From M3007 sp031425035 (GTDB lineage Bacteria > Bacteroidota > Bacteroidia > Chitinophagales > Saprospiraceae): DNA of 64,000 nt. The stretch's first letter is position 1, and each line of letters starts with the position of its first letter. Shown piece after piece: positions 34,391 through 44,312 of the stretch. Below the pieces are notes generated by a model. The model did no database searches and had not been told where the DNA came from. It worked only from the letters and a program-made list of their open reading frames with translations. The position numbers were made by a program, and so were the translations under genes. The stretch lies in the NCBI GenBank assembly GCA_031425035.1, contig JANPIN010000016.1, forward strand, positions 72,765-136,764. The letters run 5' to 3'.

Positions 34391-35878
34391 ATGAAACTTA
34401 CTTTACCTACTGCTCCGCTCCTGGCGTTGAAAATCAATCCATTCGGCCGTTTTTCCATTAAAACTACCATCCTATGGAGCCTGCTGGCCTTTGGCCTGCT
34501 TTCCGGTTGCGCCCGGGAAAAAGGCGATCAGGCCACTAAGAACCAGTCGGCAGACGCTACACTGGTTTCCGCCGCCATTCAGCCGCCATTCGGGCAGATC
34601 CGCATCAGCCCCAGCCGCTATCAAATCGATCCGCAGCGCGATACCCTGCTGCAACTGGCTTCCGGAACGAGCATAGCCATACCGGCCGGCATTTTCCAGA
34701 CCCTGGACGGTCAACCGGTTAACCGCCTGGTCGATCTTCGCTTCCGCGAGTTCCACACGGCCGCCGATCTGCTGGCTGCGGGTATTCCCATGCGCGTTCA
34801 ACGCGATAACGGTCCGGAAGACTGGCTGCAGACTGCCGGGATGTTTGAGATCAATGGTTCGCTGGATGACCAGCCGGTAAAAATCGCCCCGGATAAGAAC
34901 CTGACCGTCAATCTGGCCTCGCAGGTCGACGGCCCCTATGATGCCTGGAAATTCGATCCGGGCACGGGTAACTGGATCCAAATCGGCACGGCCAACCTGC
35001 CGGTAAAACCCTCCGGCGAATTCGCCATTCCCAATGCCGAAGCAGAACGACTGGCAATGCTGGGGTTTAGTGCTAAACCGCCGGTAAACCCCGTCGTGGC
35101 GAACAGCAAACGCGCACCTATCAACATAGCGGAACCAGACTTGCGGGCCTGCCCAGACCTGCTGGCCAGAAAAGAAAAACTGGTGCTGTTATATGCCGGC
35201 AGTACCCAGCGACAAAAAGAAGATCTGCAGGCATTAAAGGCCAATAAGTGGTACGAACCTAAATTGACGCCGACGAGCGAGCCGGCTATATACCACCTGA
35301 CGATGAAGGATGAAGATTTTGAAGAACATGTCTTCCCGGTTACGCCTAATATGTCCGCTGCGGAGAAAGAACAGGCCCAGGCGGCTTATGCGCAGGAGCT
35401 GGTCGAGTACGAAAAGTATAAAGTGCTGTTAGCGGAAGCCCGCACCCAGGAGGAGAAAAAGGTCAACTTACAGCGCATTTTTCAACTCAAGGATTTTGGC
35501 GTTTATAACTACGATGCCATGTTGCAAAACAACTGGTTAGCGGTAAATGCAGAGTTCAAAGTGAAAGGCCAGCCCACATCCCTGATCCGGCAGGTGCAGG
35601 TTTACCTGGTCACTGGTGATCAACGTACCGTAATTGGTTTCCCTTGTGCGCACTGGCAGGACTTTCGTTACGATCCCACGGCGGATAATTACTTGGTAGC
35701 TGTGCTGCCGGGGGATAAAATCGTTTATTTTTCTCCAGCCGATTTCAGGCAGCAGCGCGCTAACCTGGAAGCTGCCGGCAGCAAGAACTTTGTTTTTGAA
35801 ATGCAGCAGTTTGAAAAGCCCCTCTACTCGATGGATGAACTGGATAATTGTCTAGCCACTATCCAGGGATTTAGATAA
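34391..35878 (+). CDS. Lipoprotein of unknown function
   Basis: A 495-residue protein; the ATG at 34391 precedes a leader ending LLSGCAREK, a clear lipobox, whereas the upstream ATG at 34358 only adds eleven residues. Early blocks (LASGTSIAIPAGIFQTLDGQPV, LVDLRFREFHTAADLLAAGIPM split here at natural breaks) resemble a beta-sandwich of about 150 residues, repeated in style by the region PVKIAPDKNLTVNLASQ. A helical, Lys/Glu-rich middle (EEHVFPVTPNMSAAEKEQAQ) follows. I do not recognise a family. It starts 133 bases after the helicase gene and ends 15 bases before the WG-repeat gene, with which it is probably cotranscribed. Confidence 0.75.
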   Translation: MKLTLPTAPLLALKINPFGRFSIKTTILWSLLAFGLLSGCAREKGDQATKNQSADATLVSAAIQPPFGQIRISPSRYQIDPQRDTLLQLASGTSIAIPAGIFQTLDGQPVNRLVDLRFREFHTAADLLAAGIPMRVQRDNGPEDWLQTAGMFEINGSLDDQPVKIAPDKNLTVNLASQVDGPYDAWKFDPGTGNWIQIGTANLPVKPSGEFAIPNAEAERLAMLGFSAKPPVNPVVANSKRAPINIAEPDLRACPDLLARKEKLVLLYAGSTQRQKEDLQALKANKWYEPKLTPTSEPAIYHLTMKDEDFEEHVFPVTPNMSAAEKEQAQAAYAQELVEYEKYKVLLAEARTQEEKKVNLQRIFQLKDFGVYNYDAMLQNNWLAVNAEFKVKGQPTSLIRQVQVYLVTGDQRTVIGFPCAHWQDFRYDPTADNYLVAVLPGDKIVYFSPADFRQQRANLEAAGSKNFVFEMQQFEKPLYSMDELDNCLATIQGFR

Positions 35879-35893
35879 GTCAAGCCGGCAAAC

Positions 35894-38800
35894 ATGGTCA
35901 GACGAATTCTTTTATTGTGGGGGCTATGGTTCACCACGGTGTTACTATGGGCGCAAACACCGATTTATCCCGTTCGCAAGGACCATAAATCGAGTTTTAT
36001 CGTGCTGCTGGGTAAGCAAAAAGCAGGTGGCTACAAGGAGGTAGTACCGTACTACAACCTGATCGATGAGACCTACTTACCCTGGAACTATCTCAATAAC
36101 CAGAGCTTTAAATCGCCATTTCTCCGCTTTGAAAAAGACGGAAGATTAGGCTTGCTTGACAGGCAGCTGGTGGAAGTATTACCCAGCCGCTATCAACGCA
36201 TCCGGCCACTGAGTTTACACACTTTTGCCGTAGAAGAAGACTCCCTTTTTACGGTGATCGATCAGTCGGGAAAAGCCTTGATCAAGGGGCGTTTCTCGAA
36301 CATTTGTCCACTGTTGGTCGATGCGGAGGGAGACCCGACCTATTTCCTCGTGCAGCGCAACCGTCGTTGGGGGATTTATCGCCGATCGCCGGATAGTCTG
36401 TTGTTCGAGCCGCGCTTTGCAGTAGTACAATGGGCGCATAGTGAAGTTTTATTTAAAGTAAAACAGCTGGAGGAACAGCAATTATGGGGCCTGGCCGACC
36501 GAACGGGCCGACTGGTGCTGCCCTGTGTGTACACGGATATTATCGCGCTGCATCCGAAGTTCCTGGCCGTACACATCCCCGATAATGGCTGGCGGGTGAT
36601 CAGCAAACAGGAAACCCTGCCCGGCGTATTAAGCGCCGTAACGCCCCTCAGCCGGCAGTGGGCAGCACTATCACCCAAGCGCAATGGCCCGGACGTTATA
36701 TGGAATGTGCAAACCCAGCAGCCGGTCGCGGTATTACCCGATTCCATCGTCTACCAACGTTTTTGGCCTTTCGATGACCAACATATTGTCGGCAGACTGG
36801 GCAATGGCTGGCAGGGCCTGCTCGACAGCACCTTGAAGACCGTAGTGCCGGCAGTATATGACTCGATTCTCCGATCAGGTGAACCGGACCGCTACTTCGT
36901 ACGGCGACGGGGTAAATGGGGACTTTTAGCGACGGAAGATAGCATACGGCTCGTACATCCCTTCGAATATAGGGAGGTAAAACCATTTAAGGAGGGACTC
37001 GCCGATGTGCAAACGGAAACGGGCATAGGCGCCATCAACCGCGCCGGGATGGAAGTGGCGCCGCCGCTTTACGAGAGCCTGCAGCGCCCGGCCCCCAATT
37101 ACCTGAAGGGAAAAACGATCACTGGTAACCTGGCGATGATCGAACTGGGTCAACAGGACGGACTGGTGGTCAGCAAGACCAGCAGCGCCCTGATTGACCC
37201 GATTAATATTCCCAAAAATGTTCGCGAATGGGTCGTTCATGAACCTGGCAACGACGGACTTATACCGGAAGCACCGGACTATAAAGTCCAGGATACTATC
37301 CGCTGGGGCGTTTTTCTTAAACCTCGATTCATCCCGGAGCAAACGCCGGAACCTTTGCTTCAAAAACTGAAATTACTTGCCGCAAACGTCAGCAGCCACG
37401 ACGTGTCCAAATTTTCGGATAAGCTGTATGCGCTTGCTACCGATGAGCAGACGGTTGACCTGGCTTATTTAAGCCCTTACTTTACGTCTACGGCGCGCGT
37501 CATCCGGCTATATCTGGCCGATGGCTCACCCGTCCCGCAGTCGCCGGCCATGGTTGGCTACCGCGAGTTTCAGGATAGCTGTTTATATACCACTTTTATC
37601 GCGCTGGACGGTTCGATGGGCTTGATCGATCGGGCCGGACAGGAACTGCGGGACGCCCGGGGGCAGGCGCTGCACTACGCTTATATCGGGCCATTTCGGG
37701 CGAACCGGGCCCGGGTATGCCTGAGTGGGAAACTGGTGGTTTCGGAACCCGATGCCGGGAATGAACCGCGCTCCCTGGCGGATCCGCTCGAATTTATCCG
37801 GCAATTTCAATTGTCGGTGCCGACACAGTTTAGGGAGCGCCGGATCAAAGCGAACCAAATATATTATACCCGGTCGGCGGTCGGCGAAAAAAAGCCGCCG
37901 CAATGGGGCTTTATCGATGGCCGGGGCGGACTGGTACCCGGACCCGGCTTTGATTTTGTCCACAGTTTTCATGAGACGGATAGTCTGGCGCTGGTAGCCC
38001 GTTATTTTTATAAGGACAGTGTAACCGACCCGGTCTTGCAGTATGGCCTGATCGATACGGCGCAGCGAATGGTGGTCGAGATCCAATATGTACGGATCAC
38101 GCATTTGGGAAATAACTACCGGGTAGAGATAAAAAGCGCCACGCATGCCTTCAATTTATACTATTTCAATGCGCAGGGCCGGCAGTTGTACACCATGAAA
38201 AAAGTACCGAAAGGTTTTTCGGAAGGGCTTTGCGCGTTACGCGGACCGGACGACCGCTGGGGTTTTATCGATACGGTCGGCGTGGTCCGGATTGATTTTC
38301 TTTACGACGCGGTAGAAGGGTTTTCAGAGGGTCTGGCCGCCGTGTTCGATGGAGTGCAGTGGTCTTTTATCAATCCCGGTGGCCAGTCCGTTTTTACGCT
38401 CCATCTTGGTAAAAAACCAAAAATAGGCGGGTTTCATGACGGACGTTGTTATTTCATGCGGCAGGGCAAATGGGGCTATTTCGATAAAACAGGTGCGGAG
38501 GTCATAGCTGCAGACTATACCTGGGCATCCAACTTTGCGTATGGCGCGGCGGCAGTGAAAATAAAGAACCCCGCAGGGAAGGTGCTGCCCGCGATCGTTG
38601 ATACTGCCGGACAGTTTATCTTAGCACCAAGCGCTAATTTCCTGGATATTCAGCCATTCAATGCTTTTGGTAAAGCTTTTGCGCGGCAGAAGGATAATAA
38701 CTGGGTCGTCATTGATCACCTCGGGCAGGTGGTAAGTGCCGCTTATTCCGAGATCAAGCCCTATGTCGCGGGTTTTGCGAACGTGCGGCGTGGGCGGTTA

Positions 38801-39511
38801 TGGGGATCCATCGGACTGGATGGGAAACCCCGGGTTCCACTGTCTTACGCGGTGCTCGACGTTGCTTCCGAAGGGCTGGTCGCCGTGCAACTTACGACCG
38901 CCGGCAAGTGGGTGTTCATCGATACCCTGGGAAGACCCGGCAGCGTGCGGGGCGCCTTCCACCAGCCGGGCAGGTTCAAGGAAGGGGCGGCTATGCTGGG
39001 TAAAGAAGCGCTCATCAACCGAAAAGGCGAACAACTGCTGGAAAAGGAACGGGTCCTCTTCTTTGCGGAGGGACTTTACGGTATTCGTAAGCGGAAAGGT
39101 TTTGCACTTTTCACCGATGGAGAAGGTAATGATTTCTATCAGGCTCAGTATGACAGTATTACGCCTTTTAAGCATGGTATTGCCAAAGTGCGTTTGCCCA
39201 AAAAAAGGATTTGGGGAGTGGTGAACCAGCGCGGGATGTACGTACTATACCCTAAATACGGCAATATTGGCGAGCAGCCCGATGGTAACTTCGTGGTGAA
39301 TCCGCAGCGCTATTACGGATTGCTCGACCGGCACGGCCAAACGATCCTGGAAACGAAGTACGACCGGATCAACCTGGTAATGTGCGATGACTGTTACTGG
39401 GAGTATGCTGCCGGCGGGGAGGTATACCGGGTAGAAAGCGGGGAAGAGATCGGCTATTTCGGCCGTGATCTGCCGGTGGAGAAACGCTGGATCTGGCCCA
39501 TGCAGAAATAG
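35894..39511 (+). CDS. Secreted WG-repeat protein
   Basis: A 1205-residue protein with leader ILLLWGLWFTTVLLWAQ. It is built from many WG repeats, each with W-G-(F/L/Y)-(I/A/F)-D and a following VLP/VIP..Y strand: WGLADRTGRLVLPCVYTDI, WGLLATEDSIRLVHPFEY, WGFIDGRGGLVPGPGFDFV, WGFIDTVGVVRIDFLYDAV and WGYFDKTGAEVIAADYTWA, plus degenerate copies. About fifteen or more units can be counted, giving an extended beta-propeller-like surface. No enzymatic or sorting domain is visible, and binding is the likely role. It is 15 bases downstream of the lipoprotein gene. WG proteins are common in Bacteroidota but mostly uncharacterised. Confidence 0.82.
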   Translation: MVRRILLLWGLWFTTVLLWAQTPIYPVRKDHKSSFIVLLGKQKAGGYKEVVPYYNLIDETYLPWNYLNNQSFKSPFLRFEKDGRLGLLDRQLVEVLPSRYQRIRPLSLHTFAVEEDSLFTVIDQSGKALIKGRFSNICPLLVDAEGDPTYFLVQRNRRWGIYRRSPDSLLFEPRFAVVQWAHSEVLFKVKQLEEQQLWGLADRTGRLVLPCVYTDIIALHPKFLAVHIPDNGWRVISKQETLPGVLSAVTPLSRQWAALSPKRNGPDVIWNVQTQQPVAVLPDSIVYQRFWPFDDQHIVGRLGNGWQGLLDSTLKTVVPAVYDSILRSGEPDRYFVRRRGKWGLLATEDSIRLVHPFEYREVKPFKEGLADVQTETGIGAINRAGMEVAPPLYESLQRPAPNYLKGKTITGNLAMIELGQQDGLVVSKTSSALIDPINIPKNVREWVVHEPGNDGLIPEAPDYKVQDTIRWGVFLKPRFIPEQTPEPLLQKLKLLAANVSSHDVSKFSDKLYALATDEQTVDLAYLSPYFTSTARVIRLYLADGSPVPQSPAMVGYREFQDSCLYTTFIALDGSMGLIDRAGQELRDARGQALHYAYIGPFRANRARVCLSGKLVVSEPDAGNEPRSLADPLEFIRQFQLSVPTQFRERRIKANQIYYTRSAVGEKKPPQWGFIDGRGGLVPGPGFDFVHSFHETDSLALVARYFYKDSVTDPVLQYGLIDTAQRMVVEIQYVRITHLGNNYRVEIKSATHAFNLYYFNAQGRQLYTMKKVPKGFSEGLCALRGPDDRWGFIDTVGVVRIDFLYDAVEGFSEGLAAVFDGVQWSFINPGGQSVFTLHLGKKPKIGGFHDGRCYFMRQGKWGYFDKTGAEVIAADYTWASNFAYGAAAVKIKNPAGKVLPAIVDTAGQFILAPSANFLDIQPFNAFGKAFARQKDNNWVVIDHLGQVVSAAYSEIKPYVAGFANVRRGRLWGSIGLDGKPRVPLSYAVLDVASEGLVAVQLTTAGKWVFIDTLGRPGSVRGAFHQPGRFKEGAAMLGKEALINRKGEQLLEKERVLFFAEGLYGIRKRKGFALFTDGEGNDFYQAQYDSITPFKHGIAKVRLPKKRIWGVVNQRGMYVLYPKYGNIGEQPDGNFVVNPQRYYGLLDRHGQTILETKYDRINLVMCDDCYWEYAAGGEVYRVESGEEIGYFGRDLPVEKRWIWPMQK

Positions 39512-39647
39512 CGTTCATGGCCAACCGGAGGTGGGATTCTCGCTGTTTGGGTACTCATAGGAAGCCCTTTGCTCTGGCATTTGGAAATTTTAGTCCAAAA
39601 AAAACACCCGATCCAGACCTTTGCCGGTTATTGGCGGAAAACAATCT

Positions 39648-40301
39648 ATGGCCCCGCTTTCCGCCTTAACCGCATTCATCGAGCGCCTCAAACGCCGGCG
39701 CATCGTTCAGTTATTCACCATTTACCTGCGTTACCTGATTGCCAGTGCCTTTGTGTTTGCCTCGGTGCCGAAAATAATGGGCGAGCGTTTTACGCAAATC
39801 CCGATCGACAACCCCATTGGTTTCTATTTCGAGGCCATGTATCGCAGCGGTTTTTACTGGAATTTTCTGGGTTGGGGCCAGATGATCGCTGCTCTCCTGC
39901 TGATGACCCAGCGTTTTGCCGCCCTGGGCGCCCTGCTATTTTATCCCATCATTATCAACGTTTGGCTGGTCACCTGGTCCATCGGTTTCCAGGGTACGCC
40001 GACGGTCACCTTCCTGATGTTTCTGGCGAATACCTACCTACTAGTCTGGGAATATCGCCGGCTGCTACCTTTCTTGCAACCCGAAAGCCGGCTGTACATT
40101 CCCCCTGCCGATTTCGACGATTCCTTTATGCGGAAACCGGTGTGGATCTGGCTGGGGGTGTTTATAGCCTCTTGTATGATCGTGCTGCGGCTCGATTTTG
40201 GGCATGCCAGGTGGTATGTAGGCGTTGGTTTTTTTACGGCGCTGGGGGTGATGGTGTGGTATATAAGTAAAAGGGCGCAATTTGAGCAGGTTAAACTTTG
40301 A
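39648..40301 (+). CDS. DoxX-like polytopic membrane protein
   Basis: A 217-residue membrane protein started at the ATG at 39648; the frame opens at 39621 but the extra nine residues add nothing. Hydrophobic segments are YLRYLIASAFVFASVP, FYWNFLGWGQMIAALLLM, FAALGALLFYPIIINVWLV, VTFLMFLANTYLLVWEY, WIWLGVFIASCMIVLRL and VGVGFFTALGVMVWYI. The pattern of four helices followed by a pair, with KIMGE after the first, is DoxX-like, though the match is loose. The function is unknown. It lies alone between the WG-repeat gene and an AT-rich secreted-protein gene. Confidence 0.7.
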   Translation: MAPLSALTAFIERLKRRRIVQLFTIYLRYLIASAFVFASVPKIMGERFTQIPIDNPIGFYFEAMYRSGFYWNFLGWGQMIAALLLMTQRFAALGALLFYPIIINVWLVTWSIGFQGTPTVTFLMFLANTYLLVWEYRRLLPFLQPESRLYIPPADFDDSFMRKPVWIWLGVFIASCMIVLRLDFGHARWYVGVGFFTALGVMVWYISKRAQFEQVKL

Positions 40302-40327
40302 ATAATAATCATTTGTGAATTTATAAC

Positions 40328-41817
40328 ATGATCAAACATTCTATAAGTCTGTTTTTTTTCCTGATGACTGCGGTTCAACTGCTGTCTCAATCTGTAGAGC
40401 GGAAGTTAATTTACACCGTGCCTTTGCAAGAAGAAATTCCTGATGTATTGTCGAATGACCACAAAAGTTTTTTTGATCCGGCAAGCCCTGATTTCAGTAA
40501 TGAAAGTTTATTTTCAGTCAAGGAGCCGGCTGGAGGATTTAAGGTTTTTTATAATGGAGAGAACCTGGGTACGTATTCGGAGGCCGGTAAATTTAATTAC
40601 AGCGGGGACTTGCTGCTGGAATTACAATCCGGCAATAGAACCTATTTGGAAGTCAACGGTCTGCGACACGGACCTTTTTCTAAAATTTTGCACTATGATG
40701 TGCGTAATGGTCATCTCATTGTAGAACACTATGACCCGGTTAATCAAACCAATTATCTATATGAAGACAGCGTGAATATTTCTTCAAAAAAAGCCAGCTC
40801 TTCTTTATGGGGCCCTTCCAGAATGTATGATTGGATTCCTGTACCGCATATATGGGAGGAAAAAGATGATATTTCTATTTACGTGAAAGGTAATTTAATA
40901 TGTAAAAATTGCCACTGGACAAATTTTGAATCTGCGGGCAACCATTATTTTTTTACTTATCGTTACGCAGATCAAAAAGATAAACTTTTCTATATCGTAG
41001 ACGACCAGAAAGAAGTGCAAATTGAGAGCTATTGGTCGCCGCGAATCGATTCCTTCGGTAATTTCTATATGCCTTGTTTGAAAAACGGCAAACATTACGT
41101 TCAAACTCGTCAGGAGCTATTTGGCCCCATAAAAGACTATACTAAAAATTTACATAGCAAAGGCGCTTTCGGTCTATTGTTCAAATTTCAAAAACCGGAG
41201 GGAATAAAAGAAATGGACTATTTATATAATAACGGCCAGGTGTATGGTCCCTGGGATTCAATAAGACTTTTTACGGGCAGTGATATTTATTATTATGAGG
41301 TAAATAAACAAAAATTTATAGGGCGAAACGGACAGCCAATATATGAGTTTACTGAAAAAAAGGTTTTAAAAGCATAACTTATAATCAATTTGGTAATTAC
41401 ATGTTCGAATGTGCTGACGGCAGCATTTACCTGGACGGAAAATTGCTAGGTACTTTTCCGCGTTTACGGGAGACCTGGATCAACGATGCCGGAAACTATT
41501 TCTTCTTATCGGAAGAAACCGCAGGCATCATGACTGCTCATATAAATGGCCTGACCAACAGTTTTGAAATAGGCGATCTATTGCCCTACAGCGGTTATAG
41601 AGGATTTCCTCCTAATCCGGGGTACATTCTGCTGGATAAAAACTATCAGCATTTTTTATTATACTCACCAGCTGCAAATTTTTTCATTATTGATGGTAAA
41701 AAGTATGCCAGTATGCCGGGAAAAACAAAATTTTATTACCTGAAACAATCAAATTCTTTTTGCTGGCTGACTATAGAAGGCCGTAGAATTTACTGGCATA
41801 GTGTACAGTTGGGGTAA
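40328..41817 (+). pseudogene. AT-rich secreted protein split by a -1 frameshift at A-AAA-AAG
   Basis: The first frame (40328-41377, 349 codons) has a leader (ISLFFFLMTAVQLLSQ) and stops soon after ...YEFTEKK. The next frame (ATG at 41401 to 41817) is open upstream from 41356, and reads GFKSITYNQFGNYMFECADG across the junction. A -1 shift at AAAAAAG (41356-41362, codons gaa-aaa-aag) joins both into a 496-residue protein. The repeated themes LYVKGNLICK, YNNGQVYG and YLDGKLLG on both sides support one protein. It may be a mutation, a homopolymer sequencing error or programmed frameshifting; no strong stem follows the site. The region is clearly richer in A and T than its neighbours. I do not recognise a family. 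Confidence 0.65.
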
Positions 41818-41916
41818 TTATTCTTTATGCAGTTAATGAAATTTAAAGCTGCGAGATAATTTATAAAAATATATATCAATGGCGGTTTCGTCCAATTTTT
41901 AACTACTTACTGTTCC

Positions 41917-41924
41917 TAATTTTG
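41917..41924 (+). promoter_or_regulatory. Candidate -7 box (TAATTTTG) for the cupin gene
   Basis: TAATTTTG matches the Bacteroidota consensus TAnnTTTG and lies 73 bases upstream of the cupin start. A clear -33 TTG is not seen. Confidence 0.35.
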
Positions 41925-41996
41925 CCGTATTAAAAACCTGACTATAAACGAAAGCGCTATTTATGTATGAGCCCCTGATTACTTAATACTGCCACC

Positions 41997-42524
41997 ATGA
42001 AAATCATCCAAAACAATCTCAGCGGACAAATCTACAAACTACTGCGTACCGGCCAGGACACCAACGGAGAACTGCTGGAAATGGAAGTCACCTACCGCCC
42101 ACTGTCTGTAGAGCCGCCAGCGCACTATCATCCACAGCAGACCGAGCATTTTCGCCTGCTTTCCGGCGAAATGATGCTGCGTATGGGCGATCAGGTCCGG
42201 GTTTTTAAAGCCGGCGACACGCTGGTAGTATCGCCAAATACTCCGCACTCCATGTGGAATGCCAGTTCCGAGCCGGCCGTTTTACACTGGCAGATCACAC
42301 CCGCGCTGGACAGCGAGTTTTTCTTTGAAACCATGGCTAAGCTGGCCGTAGCGGGCAAGACCAATAACCAGGGCGTACCGGGTTTGCTGCAACTGGCAGT
42401 GACTATGCCGCGTTTTTCCCGGGAATTCCGCCTGACGAAGCCGCCTTTTACCGTGCTGCGGTTGGTTTTTGGCCTGCTGGCGCCGGTTGCTTATTTATTG
42501 GGATTTAAGGCGGTGTATAAGTAG
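41997..42524 (+). CDS. Cupin-domain protein
   Basis: A 175-residue protein with a cupin_2 fold. Motif 1 is PAHYHPQQTEHFRLLSGEM (two His in HYH and a later Glu/His as metal ligands) and motif 2 is GDTLVVSPNTPHSMWNAS with its His. The remaining C-terminal part ends in a hydrophobic segment (TVLRLVFGLLAPVAYLLGF) that could be a membrane anchor. No signal peptide is present. The likely role is metal-dependent small-molecule binding or catalysis; no specific reaction is suggested by the neighbours. It stands alone and converges on a leftward lipoprotein gene. Confidence 0.82.
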   Translation: MKIIQNNLSGQIYKLLRTGQDTNGELLEMEVTYRPLSVEPPAHYHPQQTEHFRLLSGEMMLRMGDQVRVFKAGDTLVVSPNTPHSMWNASSEPAVLHWQITPALDSEFFFETMAKLAVAGKTNNQGVPGLLQLAVTMPRFSREFRLTKPPFTVLRLVFGLLAPVAYLLGFKAVYK

Positions 42525-42576
42525 TAGTGATTAATTAATCTTTTGAAAAGCGTGGTATATCAATCATCCTAGGGTT

Positions 42577-42785
42577 CAATTAAACTGCCCGGCGCATAGT
42601 TTTTTTTATTCCAGAATTGCCCGGGGTTGACCTTTCCGGAAAAAGTATTGCTGTAAATGGTTTTGATTTCGGGCGTTTTATTCCATGGAAGTGGATGCTG
42701 CCAGGCGTAAGGTAGTCGGGAAATCGCCATCATAAACAGGTATGCTGAACTTCCAGAACTCGTCCGGATTCCCCTATCCTGTTTA
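42577..42785 (-). pseudogene. Possible decayed coding remnant after the lipoprotein gene
   Basis: Leftward, one frame gives DEFWKFSIPVYDGDFPTTLR and stops after LAASTSME. A second frame continues at the same point with WNKTPEIKTIYSNTFSGKVN to FWNKKNYAPGSLIEP and a stop. Both halves look protein-like, and a one-base shift would join them. No start is evident, so this may be a remnant of a lost gene. The assignment is weak, and the rest of the gap shows nothing. Confidence 0.25.
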
Positions 42786-43724
42786 CTAGTCCGGATACAC
42801 CGTACATTTCCACGACAGCGTGGCCTTGCGCCGGTACGCATCCCCATCTTCCACGTTCCAGATCAACTGGGTGGAGTTATACACGTCTTCCGTAATAGAA
42901 TCGGATTTAATATTGTGCGTACCCGCCTCGAAACGCAGCGGAATGGCGTCATAACCGTCCATACCGATCAACTGGCTGCTCCACATTTTCTCGGAAAAAG
43001 AGCTGGGCCCGGTACAGGGGTTGATGGTCACCTTCATCGGGTTCACTTCCCAGGCCTGAAAATCCAGGAAAAGGTCAAAACCAGTAGGCAGAATGTTTTT
43101 ATACCCCTGGAAATGGCTTTGGGTAGGAAGGTCATGCATACCGGTCGTTTTTCCAAACACCCGGTCAACGGGCGTCCATTCGGCCGTCATGGTCCCACAG
43201 TCATAAGTGGAATTGGCTATACCGCCGGCTTGGTAATAGATCTCGCCCAGGAAATATAATTCCTTGTAAGCTTCAGGAAATACGGAGGCCGGCGCGGGTT
43301 TAAGATCGCCCCGAATAGTAATATTGCCATCCGCTTTTTCTATTATGTCGCTGCTCAAGCCACCGTGCGGCCGTACACAGTTAAATTCAATCAGCCATTT
43401 GTACAACGTGCGGGGGGCACTGTGGGTGCCAGTGGAATGCACCACCACATCGCCGTTATCCGGCACGTCGACTGCCTGAGCAACGCAGATGATCAGGGCG
43501 CTCGACCACTGTTTCACGATCAGTGGCGAGTTGGCCATGGTCACTGTGCCCCTGGCATCGGGGAATTTCCCGTAAATGAGGAGTTCTTCGTCCTTTTCAT
43601 CCACCAGCAGGTAATCGATGCGGTTCGTGGGCGGCGGCGGAGCCGGCTCGATTTCGGTTTTTTCACAGGCGTCACAGCCCATTAAAAACAGGATGGAAAC
43701 GGTAATCAAAAAGATGTTTTTCAT
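42786..43724 (-). CDS. Lipoprotein with IPT/TIG-like N-terminal region, function unknown
   Basis: A 312-residue lipoprotein with leader IFLITVSILFLMGCDACEK. After a Pro-rich linker (EIEPAPPPPTN) comes a beta-rich segment, LLIYGKFPDARGTVTM...QWSSALIICVAQAVDVPDNG, that looks like an IPT/TIG immunoglobulin-like fold. The remainder, with paired cysteines at FNCVRPHG, YDCGTM, NPCTGP and WKCTVYPD, has no recognised family. It could be surface-exposed and disulfide-bonded. It is 77 bases from a second small lipoprotein gene upstream, with a terminator hairpin between them. Confidence 0.7.
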   Translation of the reverse strand: MKNIFLITVSILFLMGCDACEKTEIEPAPPPPTNRIDYLLVDEKDEELLIYGKFPDARGTVTMANSPLIVKQWSSALIICVAQAVDVPDNGDVVVHSTGTHSAPRTLYKWLIEFNCVRPHGGLSSDIIEKADGNITIRGDLKPAPASVFPEAYKELYFLGEIYYQAGGIANSTYDCGTMTAEWTPVDRVFGKTTGMHDLPTQSHFQGYKNILPTGFDLFLDFQAWEVNPMKVTINPCTGPSSFSEKMWSSQLIGMDGYDAIPLRFEAGTHNIKSDSITEDVYNSTQLIWNVEDGDAYRRKATLSWKCTVYPD

Positions 43725-43740
43725 AACCGGGAAGTTAAAA

Positions 43741-43776
43741 TGTAAAAGACAGCCCGGCCGCCAGATGGCCGGGCCG
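43741..43776 (-). terminator. Rho-independent terminator of the small lipoprotein gene
   Basis: On the minus strand GCCCGGCC-ATCTGGC-GGCCGGGC is a strong GC-only 8-base stem (43752-43759 with 43767-43774) followed closely by GTCTTTTAC. It lies 25 bases after the end of the leftward gene at 43802, so that gene is probably transcribed separately from the next. Confidence 0.7.
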
Positions 43777-43801
43777 CTTTCAACAATCCAATCTATAATT
43801 A

Positions 43802-44242
43802 CTAGTCGCGTTCGGCTTTCAGGATGTAGCGTTCGCCATCGAGCGTACCCGACAGTTCCAGGTCATCCCCAGCCAGGTCAAAATCGAATTGCAGGTGTTC
43901 CCCCGCCTCATTGACCAGGTCGATTTCCTTGTCTTCCACATCGACCGTGTAATCGCCGGTTTCGGTTTCGGTGCTGCCGTCGGCAAAGTGGATGGTCCAC
44001 TTGAAGTCGCCATCGGCGCCGGTATAGGCCTCAAATTCCATTTTGGAGCTGTTGATTATGGAGCCCTTGACTTCCACACCGTCGATAGTGAAGCTCTTTA
44101 TTTCCCAGTCGCTCACCAGTTGCTCGCGTACGGTCGGTTTCGGTGCTTCGACTTTATCTTTTTTGCAGGAAGTGAGGCTGGGCAGGATCAATAAGAAAAG
44201 GGCGAAAGCCAGGAATTTCGAATTCAAAATTGCATTTTTCAT
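43802..44242 (-). CDS. Small lipocalin-like lipoprotein
   Basis: A 146-residue lipoprotein with leader FLAFALFLLILPSLTSCKKD. The mature part starts VREQLVSDWEIKSFTIDGVEV, followed by KMEFEAYTGADGDFKWTI, DGSTETETGDYTVDVEDKEIDL and LELSGTLDGERYILKAERD. This strand order is typical of the small lipocalin-like lipoproteins abundant in Bacteroidota, which probably bind small hydrophobic ligands. The mature part is very acidic. The family assignment is by pattern. Confidence 0.72.
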   Translation of the reverse strand: MKNAILNSKFLAFALFLLILPSLTSCKKDKVEAPKPTVREQLVSDWEIKSFTIDGVEVKGSIINSSKMEFEAYTGADGDFKWTIHFADGSTETETGDYTVDVEDKEIDLVNEAGEHLQFDFDLAGDDLELSGTLDGERYILKAERD

Positions 44243-44312
44243 TTTAAAAGAAGTGTTACTGTGTGTGTGAAGATGGTTAGTTGAAAAAGAGCGTTTCTGG
44301 GGCCGGTTCCGC

